This document shows positions 46,133-58,873 of a DNA stretch of 64,000 nucleotides, one piece after another. Positions within the stretch are counted from its first letter, which is position 1. Every line of letters starts with the position of its first letter. Position numbers and translations under genes: made by a program. The notes below the pieces were generated by a model, which was given only the letters and a program-made list of their open reading frames with translations, was not told the origin of the DNA and did no database searches. The DNA comes from Chaenocephalus aceratus (lineage: Eukaryota > Chordata > Actinopteri > Perciformes > Channichthyidae), in assembly GCA_023974075.1 (NCBI GenBank), contig CM043801.1, positions 27,445,736 to 27,509,735 of the forward strand, in the 5' to 3' direction.

Positions 46133-47515
46133 TCACATTTTGGGGTATTCCAGGTTGAGGGTGTAGAGAGGAATCCCATCAACAATGCACATGCCTTTGT
46201 TTGGTTTCCGCTTCAAAACTCTGTCTCCCTCTATGACAATGGACACATCTGCTGGTCCCCTGTCCCTGGCATCATGGATCACAAGCACCTTCATAGTTTG
46301 GTCCACGACGTTGTCATGCTCGTCCTCCATGTTGAAAAGAAAGAAAGAAAAGCATATTCACTTTAAATTAAGCATATTAACAAGAAGCTATTATACAATA
46401 TAGGCTTTGTGGTCTAGCATTAAGCCTAATCAATAAAACCAGGGATTGACTTTTTTTTTTAAATGATTTGAAAAAATGTGTGGCAGCAATTAAAAACAAA
46501 AACAGATTTCCAACTTATATCGATCTAATCAATGACATTAAATTGATTATTTCCCATAAACATAACTTTTCAGTGCATGATTTTATTTATCTTATTTTAC
46601 TTTAACACCAAAATAAGGTTTTATATGTTTAGTAGCTAAGCACATCAGTAAATTATCCCTAAATCATTTTCCTGTGAATGCTAAACCATTTATAAAAACA
46701 ATAAGATGTTTACAGATTTACAGCAATAAATTGCATATTTATAGGTGTAAGAGTGGTTCATCACAGAAATTAAACAATGGTATCAGAGCAACCTCCGAAA
46801 TAACTCCGTTAAAATCTTGAAGTGAGCAGTCTTTAATGACATACCTGGCTGTCTTGAAAAAGGTCTTCTTGGCGTTCCCCAAGGTCTTCAATCAGGCACC
46901 TGGCCACTGCATCCCTTTTTTCCAATACTCTGGGCCTGTGAGGAAATGCATTTTAGTGAGAAGACTTATTTCTGCGTTTTCATATTCTTGAATGAAACAT
47001 TTAAATAAATGTACCTCATCAATTGTGCTCAGAAGAGGGCGCATCCTGGAGCCAGCATCTCCTCCTTTGGCACGCATCAGCTGGAGCAAGAAGGATGTCT
47101 CGCCTGTCCGCCGGGAGACACTCTCCTTAGAATACCTCTTTGCCATTTTGAGATGTCGGCCATATTTTTGCAGATGTGTTTATGTTTAGCCTGGAGGACC
47201 TGGTGGTCCAGTTTTCGCGGCTTTATTTTGTTTCCCATAGGGTTTATAATTGATTTCTGGTTAGGGGGGTGAAGCTCTGGGTCCTACGGCCCGTGGTGTG
47301 GCTGGCTCGGTTTCCCACCTTCTGTTTTGTTCCTTTTGGCCAGTCCTCCAGACCTCTTTTTGTTTCCCGTTTCGCTTGTGTGAGCAAACGGCTGATTATC
47401 AATAAATGCTCATTACCAAGTACCGGTTATTGTGTGTATTCTTTCATGTTGCGGGTCTCAGCACGAGCCACTACCGCGGAGTAGAGGTTGGGGCCGTAAC
47501 AACATGTCCAAGACA
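46133..47515 (-). pseudogene. Three-exon gene fragment of an unnamed teleost gene family, broken
   Basis: Read on the minus strand. Exon X runs from 47515 (after acceptor TATATTTCAG) to 47015 (before donor GTACAT). It is interrupted by an insertion at 47178-47503; without that it encodes 57 residues including MAKRYSKESVSRRTGE. Exon Y (46935-46845, donor GTATGT) encodes about 30 residues including VLEKRDAVARCLIED. Exon Z (46324-46133) encodes 63 residues ending TLNLEYPKM and a TGA stop. Y and Z join in phase. X ends in phase 0 but Y needs two carried bases, so that junction shifts frame, and the intron between them is only 79 bp. I recall the C-terminal pattern (DVSIVIEG, then YTLNLEYPK) from a large family of uncharacterised, multi-copy teleost proteins with no assigned function. 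This recall is unverified. Upstream exons were not found. It could be a decayed paralogue or cargo of a transposon. Confidence 0.5.
47178..47503 (+). mobile_element. LTR-like insertion inside exon X, with 4-bp duplication ATGT
   Basis: ATGT occurs on both sides (47174-47177 and 47504-47507). Removing the insert and one ATGT joins the exon in frame. The insert carries AATAAA at 47401-47406, about 100 bp before its right end, as a solo LTR would. The right end reads GGGGCCGTAAC. The exact ends under this duplication are GTTTATG and ACAAC, not the usual TG and CA, so the LTR class is uncertain. Confidence 0.55.
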
Positions 47516-47746
47516 CTGAAATATACTTTGCACTTCAATGGAGAAATACAAAGTTAAAATGGGCATTTTCTTTGTTTTTCTTTGTTGATTGAGCTGATTG
47601 AATTGTGTAGTTATGGTAAAATCCCAGTGAACTAGTCAGATTTACAATATATTATCGTATTATTTACATTTTTATATTTACAGTAAATTACTGGCTACTG
47701 TGTTGCATTACTTCTACAGTAATAGTGTGAAAATAGAGGTAATTAC

Positions 47747-48423
47747 TAGGGATGTCCTGATCACCTTTTTTTGATCCCGATCCGATTCCGATCATTTGAT
47801 TTTGACAATCTGCCGATACCGATTTTTCCCGATCCGATCTGTATGCAATGCATTAAGAGAAAAAAAAGGTAACAGATAACGGCTGGTCATCCAACGCGAT
47901 GAATTCAGCTATTGTTTCTCAGGTGGCGTATTAGATTGGTTGTGTTGAACGTAGCTCTGTTCTTTCCACCACGCGGAACCTCTGCCTTGCAAACATTGCA
48001 TCTGGCTGTTACACTGCCTTCGCTTTAAATGTTATAATACTTCCAAACTCCTGACATTTTCTCTGTCCCGACTCCCGAGTCACCAGCTGAACGTAGCCTC
48101 TCGTTAGCTTACTGCTACTATTAGACACTGCGCCCACTCTGTTGCCAGATTTGAGAGAAATAAGCAACCAGGTCTATGAAAACAAGCCCAAAGAAAGCAA
48201 CACATACATGATGTTGTGTAATTTTAAACCAAAACTAAGGCCTCAGGATGACTTTAAGACGTGAACATAGTCATTTTTGTTTTGTAACATTAAATAAAAT
48301 AATGAAAATATTTTATTAAAAAAATAAATAAATCCCGATCCCCGATTTTCTTCTCCCGATTCCGATCTTTTGAAAATCACGTGATCGGCTCCGATCCCCG
48401 ATCACGTGATCGGGACATCTCTA
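47747..48423. mobile_element. Non-autonomous hAT element, perfect 8-bp target duplication
   Basis: The ends are TAGGGATGTCCTGATCA and the inverted match TGATCGGGACATCTCTA. GTAATTAC is duplicated exactly at 47739-47746 and 48424-48431. It is 677 bp long and rich in CCGATCC/GATCGG motifs near both ends, as in an abundant fish hAT-type MITE family. It shows no transposase. It is inserted in an ACTGTAA-rich repeat. Confidence 0.85.
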
Positions 48424-48431
48424 GTAATTAC

Positions 48432-48594
48432 TGTAATTGATGTCACAGTATTTAGTTGTACTTTTATTCTAATTTACTGTAAAATATCTACAGTCAATTA
48501 CTGTGAAATATTCACAGTCAATTACTGTGAAATCCATGCAACTAGTAGCCAGTAATTTACTGTAATTTTACAGTCAAACATTTTACAGTGCAGG
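48432..48594. repeat. ACTGTAAAA-rich repeat, right part
   Basis: This stretch is made of repeated CAGTCAATTACTGTGAAAT-type units (two adjacent near-copies at about 48490-48535) and ends in ATTTTACAGTG. It continues the sequence left of the hAT insertion at 47747-48423, which split it. Confidence 0.45.
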
Positions 48595-49064
48595 ATTGGT
48601 CTATTTGTTTTGCAATGTGCTTGATGTACTCACAGCACAAAGAGGAGTTGTTCAACCAAGAGTAAACCGCCTGAATCTGTGGTGAACAGCCAGAGACTAC
48701 AAATAGAAAGTATTACGTATATGGAAAGTATAAGTTACAAATATATAGTATTAATAGAAAGAAAGTATAAAGCCCCAGAGTGAAAACGCCCCAGAGTTAA
48801 AACGCTCAACAGAGTTTTGCACTGTGGAGAGGCTATTGCATCCTTTTAGTCTAACTTGTTGATGATATCTGATTTGATTTGTAATTTAATGCTTTGCGAG
48901 AGCAAAATATAGGGCAATACATATTAGTAATAATTATCGAGATATTAAGGTTTGGGTTAATTTCGGCATCCTGTTGGGCCAGTTGAAGATAAGTGTCTGA
49001 GCTAAACTGTGCTACCGATGGTGATAAAAACAAAACAAAATAAAACCATTATTTTATTAATTAG

Positions 49065-49489
49065 GGGAGAGTGGGGTAAGATGAGCCAATTTTTAATTAT
49101 GTTGTCCTATAAGCAAGGAAAAATGTGATTGAAGTCAGGTGACAACATCGACCGTTATTTCAGGAAGCCTTCTGTCAATCAGAATGGTAATAATGCATCT
49201 ATCACAAAGGGCCATGAAAATATGACTTCACTTAAAAAAAAGTCTTAACTTGCCCAATCTAGGAGGTAAGCTGATCTGCGTCAAGAGTAAATTGAGCTAT
49301 TTGGGGATAAATTGACCTTTTCTGTTAAACACTGCTCCTGCTCTCAGGTCAAAAAGCATGACAGCATTTTGTACTTTGGAAACTAGTTATCAACAATACT
49401 TTTTACATCATAGTTTTTGTTTGAAATGTAAATCAGAAAAGCATTAATGTCCATATAGAATCTATACAGGATACATGCATTTTCTACTG
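49065..49489 (+). repeat. Repeat starting GGGGAGAGTGGGGTAAG, one end only
   Basis: The start GGGGAGAGTGGGGTAAGATG followed by AGCCAATTTTT is an abundant fish dispersed repeat, from memory. I could not find its partner end, and the boundary with copy A is approximate. Non-coding. Confidence 0.35.
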
Positions 49490-49501
49490 CAACACTCCGC
49501 A

Positions 49502-49561
<60 letters not shown>

Positions 49562-50572
49562 GTACCCGCGACTGTTACAATGAAGGCTCGGTAATCAGCT
49601 CACGGCATATAGGTGTAAGCAGGGGTAAAGTGTTATTTTTACAAGTGGGGAGTGGACCTCACCTCCTCTAGGAGGGTCCTCACCTCCTCTAATGGGAAGA
49701 TTTTTTTTTTAATATTGAAGTTAAAAGCATCAATCTGGTGCACTTTGAGAGCCAAAAAGAAGAGATCTATGGATATACAGTATCTCTCAACATACATATG
49801 AAACAGAACAAACCGTTTGAGACCCACTGAGATAACTAGACTAAAGTTAACTATCTAAACACTGAGAGTCCTTTACTTCACCTGAGCTGAGGTTATCTGA
49901 GACTCTCAGTCTGACAGGAGAGAGTTCTCCACCTTGTTGTTGAAAAAGCTCCTTATATCCGTTAGCTTGGCTAGCTAGCACCAGATGCTAACCACAACGA
50001 TCTCCGGTAGATACCCACCGGTGCGCGAGCTCTCTCTCTCGCTCGCTTGCGCACGCACACAAAATGGCGTGCCACACACACAGAGCAGAGCTTGAATGAA
50101 ACAGACCCAGAAGTAAGCTACTTGTACTCACGAGGCCTATTATATGCAGAATCCCTCTCGCTTTCAGGTGGTTTTGATTGAGTGTCCACACGTGGACGTT
50201 TAAGGACTAAAAAACGATCCATTTGTCACTTTGCTGTTAGCAAATCATTTGGGGCTCCAGCTAACAGGAAGTCACTCAAGTGTCACAAAGTAATAAATTA
50301 CTAAAGCCTATGGGTAGGTCAAAAATTGAATCGGTGCTGGCCATTGGCCTAATCATATCACCTGTGTTGGCTTTATGTTTTTGGTCAAACATTTATTTGT
50401 TTCACATTTGCATTGATGTAATCAATAATTTTTCTGATTTAATTTAATAAAAATGATTTTGGAAAAAAACAAAACAACACATATTTCTTGGGGGTGCTTA
50501 GGGGGTGCTTTGGCAATCCTGGGGGGTGCTTCAGCACCCCCTAGCTCCCCCCTGGCGCCGCCCCTGAACACA
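49490..50572. mobile_element. Non-autonomous hAT element, copy A (left end unclear)
   Basis: It shares phrases with copy B in the same order: GTACACCCGCGACTGTTACA-type sequence, AATCAGCTCACGGCATATAG, a CTCACCTCCTCTAG block, GCATCAATCTGGTGCACTTT, and GATCTATGGATA. The right end GGCGCCGCCCCTG is hAT-like. Its left end and target duplication could not be found, so it may be truncated or composite. Adjacent GGGGGTGCTT blocks at 50488-50545 are nearly palindromic with AGCACCCCC. Confidence 0.6.
49505..49559. repeat. (CA)n microsatellite inside hAT copy A
   Basis: About 27 CA units directly before GTGTACCCGCGACTG. The homologous site in copy B has only a few CA units. Confidence 0.95.
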
Positions 50573-51493
50573 AGAGATGTCTCATCGATAATCACGCATG
50601 CTACAATACACCGAGAACAAAAAGAACACATGAGTGTCCTGCAGCCTTTTACGTCACTTGCTCATCCCTTTTGTGAATCAAGCCTCCCACATTCCTCTTG
50701 ATGTTCAATGGAGCCTTTATTCAGATCAAACTGGCCGTGAACGGTAGAAGTCCCTTCACTGTCTATGTGTTTTTTTCCCGCCCTTGGTAAATGGACAACA
50801 ATGACAAACAATGGAGCAAGGACTAGTAATTGTTATTAATGTCATCATCAACCAAGCACAGTTGCACAGCGTGGGCAGATCTTCTGTTGAGGAATGGTGA
50901 GTGATGGTTGTTGTTGTTGTTGTTGCATTATTGTCTGTTTTGTTTTGTTGTTTTTCAAGCATCTTAAAATGAGTAATGGGGAATGTTCTCTTGTTAAGTT
51001 TTCCATTAGGTACCATAGGACTGCTTTATTGTACAAAGATACTTATTTCAAACCGGAGAGACGTGATGTATGGAATACATATTTATTGTTACACGTCATA
51101 TGAATGAAATGATTGTCATGATAATACAATAGGAGAATGGAATGGTGTTTGGCGATTAGGCCTCGGTTTGCAGGATCGTTCAGGAGGGAAAGAACCGCTC
51201 CGATGAAATCCCAAAAACTAGTGAAGTACAGAATACTGAGATGAACTGAGTTTCTTACCTTGGAGGGTGACTGTGGTGATCTAGGGATGAAATAATAGAT
51301 TAACATATCTATGCGGCAGGAGACCGGAATCACTGCCGGAGCTTACGGGTCACGCTGAGACTCTGACGGCCGAAATCAGTGCAGGTCTTATCTGAAAACG
51401 ATCTGAGGGTCGCCTGCCTGGCTAGCAGGGCTTGACTACGCCACCACGAAGGTTGAACGTCCTGCCGAAGCAGGGATCTTGTTTTTCAACAGA

Positions 51494-51621
51494 GACCGAA
51501 GTCTACGGTGGCCCACAGTCCACGAGACCGAAGTCTTCGGGGACCCGCAGTCCACAAGACCAAAGTCTACGGGGACCCGCAGTCCACAAGACCGAAGTCT
51601 ACAGGGACACACGGTCCACAA
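51494..51621. repeat. Minisatellite, 4 x 32 bp
   Basis: Units start at 51494, 51526, 51558 and 51590 on GACC(G/A)AAGTCT and share CAGTCCAC in the second half. They differ at a few positions each. Each unit contains a GAAGTCTTCG-like near-palindrome. Confidence 0.9.
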
Positions 51622-51912
51622 CCTGACATCGCAGAGTATACATTTTACACAGACACATTTTACACGGACACATTTGAGCACGGGCCTGGGATTAGATACT
51701 TGCGTGCAGGAGGATGTAGCCCATGACATGTAGATGCAATGTGAGACGAGACATTATTCCCTGTCGGCGGGGGCCCGCGGACTAGGACAGGAATGCAGTT
51801 TGAAATCCAATACCATAATGAGACATGTATACATGTAGACGTGTTATGAACCACCACCAGTTATATGCATAAATACCATAGTTAGGGTCTGAGAGATATT
51901 TGGGAAGCCAGT

Positions 51913-52090
51913 ACGGCGCTGATGTCCGGGCGAATGTAGGTTGTGAAGGCGGAGGAGGACCACCGTCCTTGTGGGCTGACTGCGGTGATCAGTAAGAGAG
52001 ATCTTTGGATGGCCGCACGGCGCTGATGTCCGGGCGAATGTAGGATGTGGAGGCAGAGGAGACCACCGTCCGGTTGTTGTAGGGATGAGG
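51913..52090. repeat. Direct repeat, about 104-bp period
   Basis: ACGGCGCTGATGTCCGGGCG, AATGTAGG and GACCACCGTCC recur in the same order at 51913 and 52017. A third, shorter echo, GCCGATGTCCGGGCGAAG, lies at about 52226. Confidence 0.75.
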
Positions 52091-52589
52091 AATAATTACC
52101 TTGATTGCGGCAGGGTGCTGCACCTATCCTGAAAGAAGCCCTGAAATGCTATTAAGACACCACCACCAGTTATATGCATGTTTACCATAGGTAAACTGGA
52201 GAGCTCTTGGATTGCCGGCACAAGCCGATGTCCGGGCGAAGAGGGAGATGTAGACAATGTAGTGCAGCTGTTAGCTTGAGTACGATAATGCATGAATATC
52301 ATACCCTGGCTTATCATAAGCCATGTGAGCATGAAACCAAATATAAATGAAGTGCAATATGCGCAGCATAAAATGATGTATGCTTAGGTAAATACTGAAA
52401 CATGACCCATGATATAGGACTAGCTTAATTAGCAGTTTAATTACGCCACGGTGAGACATAGATGCTGATGTGCTTGATTGGATGATTAGACTGTCTTCTA
52501 TCATCTTACATGAACTTCTCTTTCTCCCTGAAAAAACCCCCCCAAAACCACGGATGGGGCAGCATCCGTGACTGTGTTGAAGCTTGAAA

Positions 52590-52725
52590 CTGTGTTACTT
52601 ACTGAGCATTGTAACAGGTAGTAATTACCCGAACTGCATTAGTAATGCGTTGCGTTACTTCGTACAGCAAAGTAATACGTGTACTGAATCTCCATACTGT
52701 AACACGTTACACCCAACACTGCCTG
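52590..52725. repeat. MITE fragment with GTTACACCCAACACTG end
   Basis: It is rich in TAATGCGTTGCGTTACTT and ends CACGTTACACCCAACACTG, the inverse of the familiar CAGTGTTGGG start of a fish MITE. The partner end on the left is not present, so this is a truncated copy. Confidence 0.5.
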
Positions 52726-53824
52726 GAACTCACCTTACCCTGAACTAAAGGCAGCGATGCATATAACGAACGTCTCGTGAATTTGTTGTAAACTGCCTCT
52801 TGCCAGCGCTACCCTGACGCCTGTTTTAGAGGTGAGGCGCAGGGAAAGGAGGTGAGAGCCTGGGCTGTGCAATGAACCTGCTACCCGCCTATGACGCACT
52901 TAGTGTCCAGTACTGGCTACTGAGCCGGGAGGAGAAGTAGCTTCAATGGGATGTAGTTTAAGCCCTGCCTGCAAAAGAGGTTGGGGTTGAAGCCAGAATG
53001 GGTAAAGCTTCGCATGCGATGAGGGCCCGTTCCGCGTGAAGGCCGGAAGCGATTGAGCGGCCCTGATGCCGGTGACGCCCTCTCGAGAGACTGAAGGCGT
53101 GCGTCAATTGTTTGCGTGAAATAGCCCATTCCATTAGCCGGAGGAACTTCCGTGGAGCCCGATATCCTTGTCCTTCCTGCTGCGTCCGGGTTTGCGGGGT
53201 GGCCGGCTGGAACCGCTAGCCAACTGGGGAACGCCGCCTGTAGCTTAATCCTCGAGACTGCGGAGCTGATGAATGCATGCCTGGAGCTGGGACGAAGCCA
53301 TGCTGCTGTTGCGTGTGGTCACCTGAAATGACAACTGACGGGAAGGAAGAGCAGGCATTTAAGGAATTTAACATGTGCAGCAATTGGCTGCTGAGGGATG
53401 ACGCCCACGCATTTAATGAGGGGGGAGAGAGCAATAGAGTAGTGTAAGTGGCTCATTGTTAGGTCTTCCTTATTGAACTTGCGCTAAAGCTTTCATGACT
53501 CAACACAAAATAATAAAAAAATTCACAGACGTCTCTCGCCATGATATTTAAATAAACAATACATTTGAAGATAAAGCTTTTATTATTATCTATAGATTCT
53601 CCAGCACTCAACGGTCAAATGCCACGGCACTGAGAAGGACGTCTGGAGGACTTAATTTTCCAGAAAACTGTTTCTCCATTTCATCTGTCTCATATTTGGC
53701 AGATATTTCCCTCCGCTTTTTTACTGGATTAAATTGTATCTCTTCCAATTTCTCTCCTTGTCCGGTGATGTGTACTCACTTGTTTATGCTGTTAGCAATG
53801 AAGCACTGACCATAGTGTCTAGGG

Positions 53825-54496
53825 CAGGGGTAACCAACAGCTTTTTTTGGGTATCCACTGATTGTGTCATGTGCGCTTAAACTGAAGGCCTACTTTGGCT
53901 CCACATACTTATGTGAAATGGCCTTTTCACAAATGAAAATAATTAAATCCAAGTATAGAACTCGTATGACTGACGCACATCTTACTGACTGCCTCCGGCT
54001 GGCAATCACTAGCTATCAGCCAGATTTCAAAAGGCTTACAGATAATGTGCAGTCACAGCAGTCTCATGAAAGGCAGGCTGATAGAGCAACTTGAGCATTG
54101 GAAATATATTGTGCATTGAACAGAGCAACTTAATATGGATTACATTGAACTGTAGGCTAATATCTGTACATGTGAATATTACTAATTGAACTGAGAAACT
54201 AAATATAGTGCATTGAACAGATACTGTAAATATGAATAGTTTGTATTGAACAGATATGCCTACCGTAAATATGACTATTGTACATTGCACAGATAACTGT
54301 GCATAACTGTGTCTTTATTTGTGTGCATCTGTACGTACATTGAGCCTGTTGTAACATAAATTGATTGCAAAAATAAATATGACGATGAATAGTCTTACTC
54401 CTAAGTGGGTTTTTTGGAAGATATCGGATTGGTAGATCTCGGTTTACATTTTGGAATAAAAAGTGATCTTGGGCTTGAAAAGGTTGGTTACCACTG
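53825..54496 (+). mobile_element. hAT element (Charlie/ZBED5-like) keeping the transposase C-terminus
   Basis: The ends are CAGGGGTAACCAAC and GTTGGTTACCACTG, inverted with one mismatch. GTCTAGGG is duplicated exactly at 53817-53824 and 54497-54504. The left third is coding and the rest is non-coding and AT-rich. At 672 bp it is an internal-deletion derivative of an autonomous hAT. Confidence 0.9.
53864..54094 (+). pseudogene. hAT transposase C-terminal dimerisation domain remnant
   Basis: The peptide includes AYFGSTYLCEMAFSQMKIIK, then SKYRTRMTDAHLTDCLRLAI and TSYQPDFKRL. This is the hATC dimerisation region as seen in ZBED5, SCAND3 or GTF2IRD2-type proteins. The stop is at 54092-54094. The catalytic core and BED finger are absent. 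The 76-residue reading frame is still open, which suggests a young copy or a recently deleted parent. Confidence 0.8.
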
Positions 54497-55305
54497 GTCT
54501 AGGGGGATGTGCTTTTTTGTAGGGTTATGAGGTCATATTAAAAGTATCGGACATATTGAATTGTTTACCTTGTGATGGCTCTTGAGGAAATGTCAGAGAA
54601 TGTCATTTGTTACCATTCAATTATCTGAGGACCATGATTTTCCTAATCTAACATCACAATCGTGTAGTGGCAGTAGAGGAAAAGTCAGGTTCTTAAAGTC
54701 TGGGAATCATCATCTGGGAACTACGAATGTCTCACTAACTTTTTTGTTGTTGATTGCTTAACTAGATAATTGAAAACATTGACCTGCTGGTGACACTATT
54801 AAAAGTTAGCTCATCCGTGAATGTCTTTAAGACATTTAAACTACGACTACTTACTACTTTTATTTTTGGTAAAGCATGTAAGGAAACAATTAACTTAAGA
54901 AATACTAAGTAATACTTTTGATGGATATTAACCAGACATTAGCAAAAATAATTCTGAAATTCCCAATAAGTCAGTTTTCCATGTATTGTACAGTACATCC
55001 AAATAAAAATAAAAAGGTGCTTACGGTGCACTGATACACATTGTGTTTGTCCTTCTGTTCGTGTAATGTATTAAGTAGCCTGTTACCAAAATGCACGTCT
55101 TCATTACTTTGGTAAAACTTTTCTCAGAATCAACCAGTAAGCAGCATTTTTTTCTTTGTTTAATGGCCATAGAGAAAGAAACACACTTTTCCAGATGATT
55201 CACAGTACAACTGCAAAACATGACTTTAGTTTAGATAATAGAGGTTATGCATGGTTCAACAAAAGTACCCACACAATGAGTTACAGTTAAATTGTTCCAT
55301 TACCT

Positions 55306-56498
<1,193 letters not shown>

Positions 56499-56506
56499 CA
56501 TTACCT

Positions 56507-58635
56507 CATTCCTTCTGTTCAACAACAGATTTAAATGCAACAATTTGCCATAACATTTAATGCTTACTTAGTTGTTACTTTTGTTCAAGGTTGAGGCAGG
56601 TGAATATTTTCCCACACAACTATAACAGACATGTAGAAGAATCACAATGTCAGAATAATAGAAACATGAGAATTGTTAATGACACGCAGAAAACATACAT
56701 ATTATAGATCTCCATCTTAATGAATGCACAATACTCTCTATGGAAAAAATGCAGCACAAGTAGCATATATTAAAAATCAGCAAGCGGACATTTGCATTAC
56801 ATTTAACATGTTCAGCCATGTTTGACAGAAGTACTCGATACAAAATAAATGGCTTTGCGAGGCACTCATACCACGCCATTTATTCAATGCTAAATGCGTA
56901 GATGAAACTAAAGGACATTTATTTTTATTAAGGTTATTATTATAGATGGAGGTTATGACTAACTGCTAAAGTAGACCAACCAATTTCAATTAAATTATAG
57001 TCACGGTTTTTATTTTGAAAATGTAAAATCGTTTTAATTTGTGGAGCTACTTTGGACTGCAAACTGTATTCAGGGTTACAAAGTTCTGAACAGATTACAT
57101 AGAGGTGGTCATAGATAAGAGTTTGTCTGCTTCCTTTTGCAAAATGTACCAAAACACGTTCTCACTTAATCATTCTTGTTTTGTTTTATGGCTGATCGTG
57201 GCATTCAAATGTAGCCCTGATGACAGCACGTCCAACAGTATCTAAAATGTAAATGAGAATTGCATTAGCAGGTTTTCTATGAAGCTGCTTTTGAATGTCA
57301 CTATGTGGGATGGATAGAAAAGGACTGCATCTAGGAGTGAAGAGCTGGCAGGGTTTGTATTATCAATGACAGGCTGTATTTTCATCTCCAGACAGCTGCT
57401 CTCTATACAAGGTTTCCTTCAAATGAGTCTTTCAAAACATGTCTTGTGTGGCCTCAACCTATTAGAATTTAGTTCAACCTGACAAGATCATAAAAGGTTG
57501 TTTCTCAAAGATGTGGCAACCGATTCCACGTTGTACCAGGTGAAAGTGCATGTGCATGCCTTTGTATGTGCAGGTGTCTACAGCCTGCACATGTTTTGAG
57601 GAAGGAATGTTGGTGTGTGGGACACAAAGGAAAGGTAAACACCGCCTATGCTTCACTGGTCGTAACCATGCCTCTGCCCGCTCCCACTCATCACAGTCAT
57701 GGCAGCAGAGAAATTGATGCTGGCTTTGCTTCTTTACACTCCCGCCAAAAATAAATGTTAACCTCTTGTTATCCTGAGCTTACTGTTACTGTATAGAACA
57801 TATATATAAATAACTAACATCCTACTCACTATTCAGATCTCCATCATAATCTCCTCTACTTGAGACACACTAAAAGGAGGTATTGGTACAATTGGTCCCA
57901 CATTATTTCAGATGAAAACTACAGATAACAAATGAAGAAACATTAATAGACTGATTTTTAAACAATATGGTATAACATTTTGGGATTTGTGCTTGAGAGC
58001 TTTCATGTTGTGTTTAAGGAAACGAAAAGAGGAGAGCACATCAATTACATTTGCCTTGAATTACATTTAAAAATGGAATGTCAGTATTATTAAGTGCCAA
58101 GTGAGATTTAAAAAAAAAAATCTAATATTTACATTATTTTCAATATAATCTAAATACTGTACCTTAGCGTACAGGCTGGAATGAAGGAGTATTAGCTACA
58201 GTATCTTAGTTTTATCTCAAATTCAGAAATAAGCCAATTAACACTGTTTATGTTGTGTATAGAAATCTTAAGATTACATTTGTAGGTTGTGTTTATGCTT
58301 TTATAACAGACAGTAGATAAATTACCAGAAATTAGGAAGATAAAAGATACAATAAAGGTAGTAGTTAGTTATTCACCTCCTAAGCTTTTTCTCTATTTAT
58401 GGGGCGTTTTGAGCTGCAACTATTTCTTAAATGAACAACAGCCTTTGATAACAAATCAAATATTCTTTACTTTCTGATCTGTAGAGCTCCTGGTCAGATT
58501 TTCAAAGTGTTTTAAACTTTGGACAGGGCCAGTCTATATGCTAAACTAAAATAATCTCGTCTGGCTCTAGTTTCATATTTAACATTCAGAAATTAGAGTG
58601 TTCAAACCTTTTATGTTCCTGTCTTCAAGAAAATA
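56507..58635. other. No gene seen
   Basis: Unique-looking AT-rich sequence between hAT copy B and the L2 fragment. It lies downstream of the receptor gene, so the end of its 3' UTR could be nearby, but none is provable. Confidence 0.5.
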
Positions 58636-58873
58636 GGCCACTGAAAACTCATCTCTTTCGATTCCACTTCGAGCGATAGAACTATTAACAAAGCACTTAT
58701 ATACTAATAAAGGACTGGCTTATCGAAAGCCAGTTGAGTAGCACTTGAAATGTTTTTGCTCTATGAAGCCTGATATGATTCTGTTTTCTTCAAGTTTGTA
58801 TTTTGTTGGTCGAATGCACTTATTGTAAGTCGCTTTGGATAAAAGCGTCAGCTAAATGCAATGTAATGTAAAA
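58636..58873 (+). repeat. L2-clade LINE 3' fragment
   Basis: It starts at CCACTGAAAACTCATCTCTT, keeps TTCGATTCCACTTCGAGCG, and ends TCGCTTTGGATAAAAGCGTC with GCAATGTAATGTA. Its structure is the same as the copy at 12850-13288. It lies about 580 bp downstream of the receptor stop. Confidence 0.78.

Larger units (their letters stand above)
51350..53460. other. GC-rich unclassified island with internal repeats
   Basis: The base composition is clearly more GC-rich than its surroundings. It holds a 4 x 32-bp minisatellite, a roughly 104-bp direct repeat and a separated pair of CACCACCAGTTATATGCAT. No long reading frame with recognisable motifs is present on either strand. It may derive from a retroelement (DIRS or LTR), but I see no integrase, RT or LTR pair. 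Confidence 0.4.

Noticed and set aside
50488..50575. GGGGGTGCTT/AGCACCCCC palindromic block as a terminator
   Set aside because: It forms the right end region of a hAT-type repeat and recurs in copy B as GGTGCTG/CAGCACC, so it is transposon end structure.
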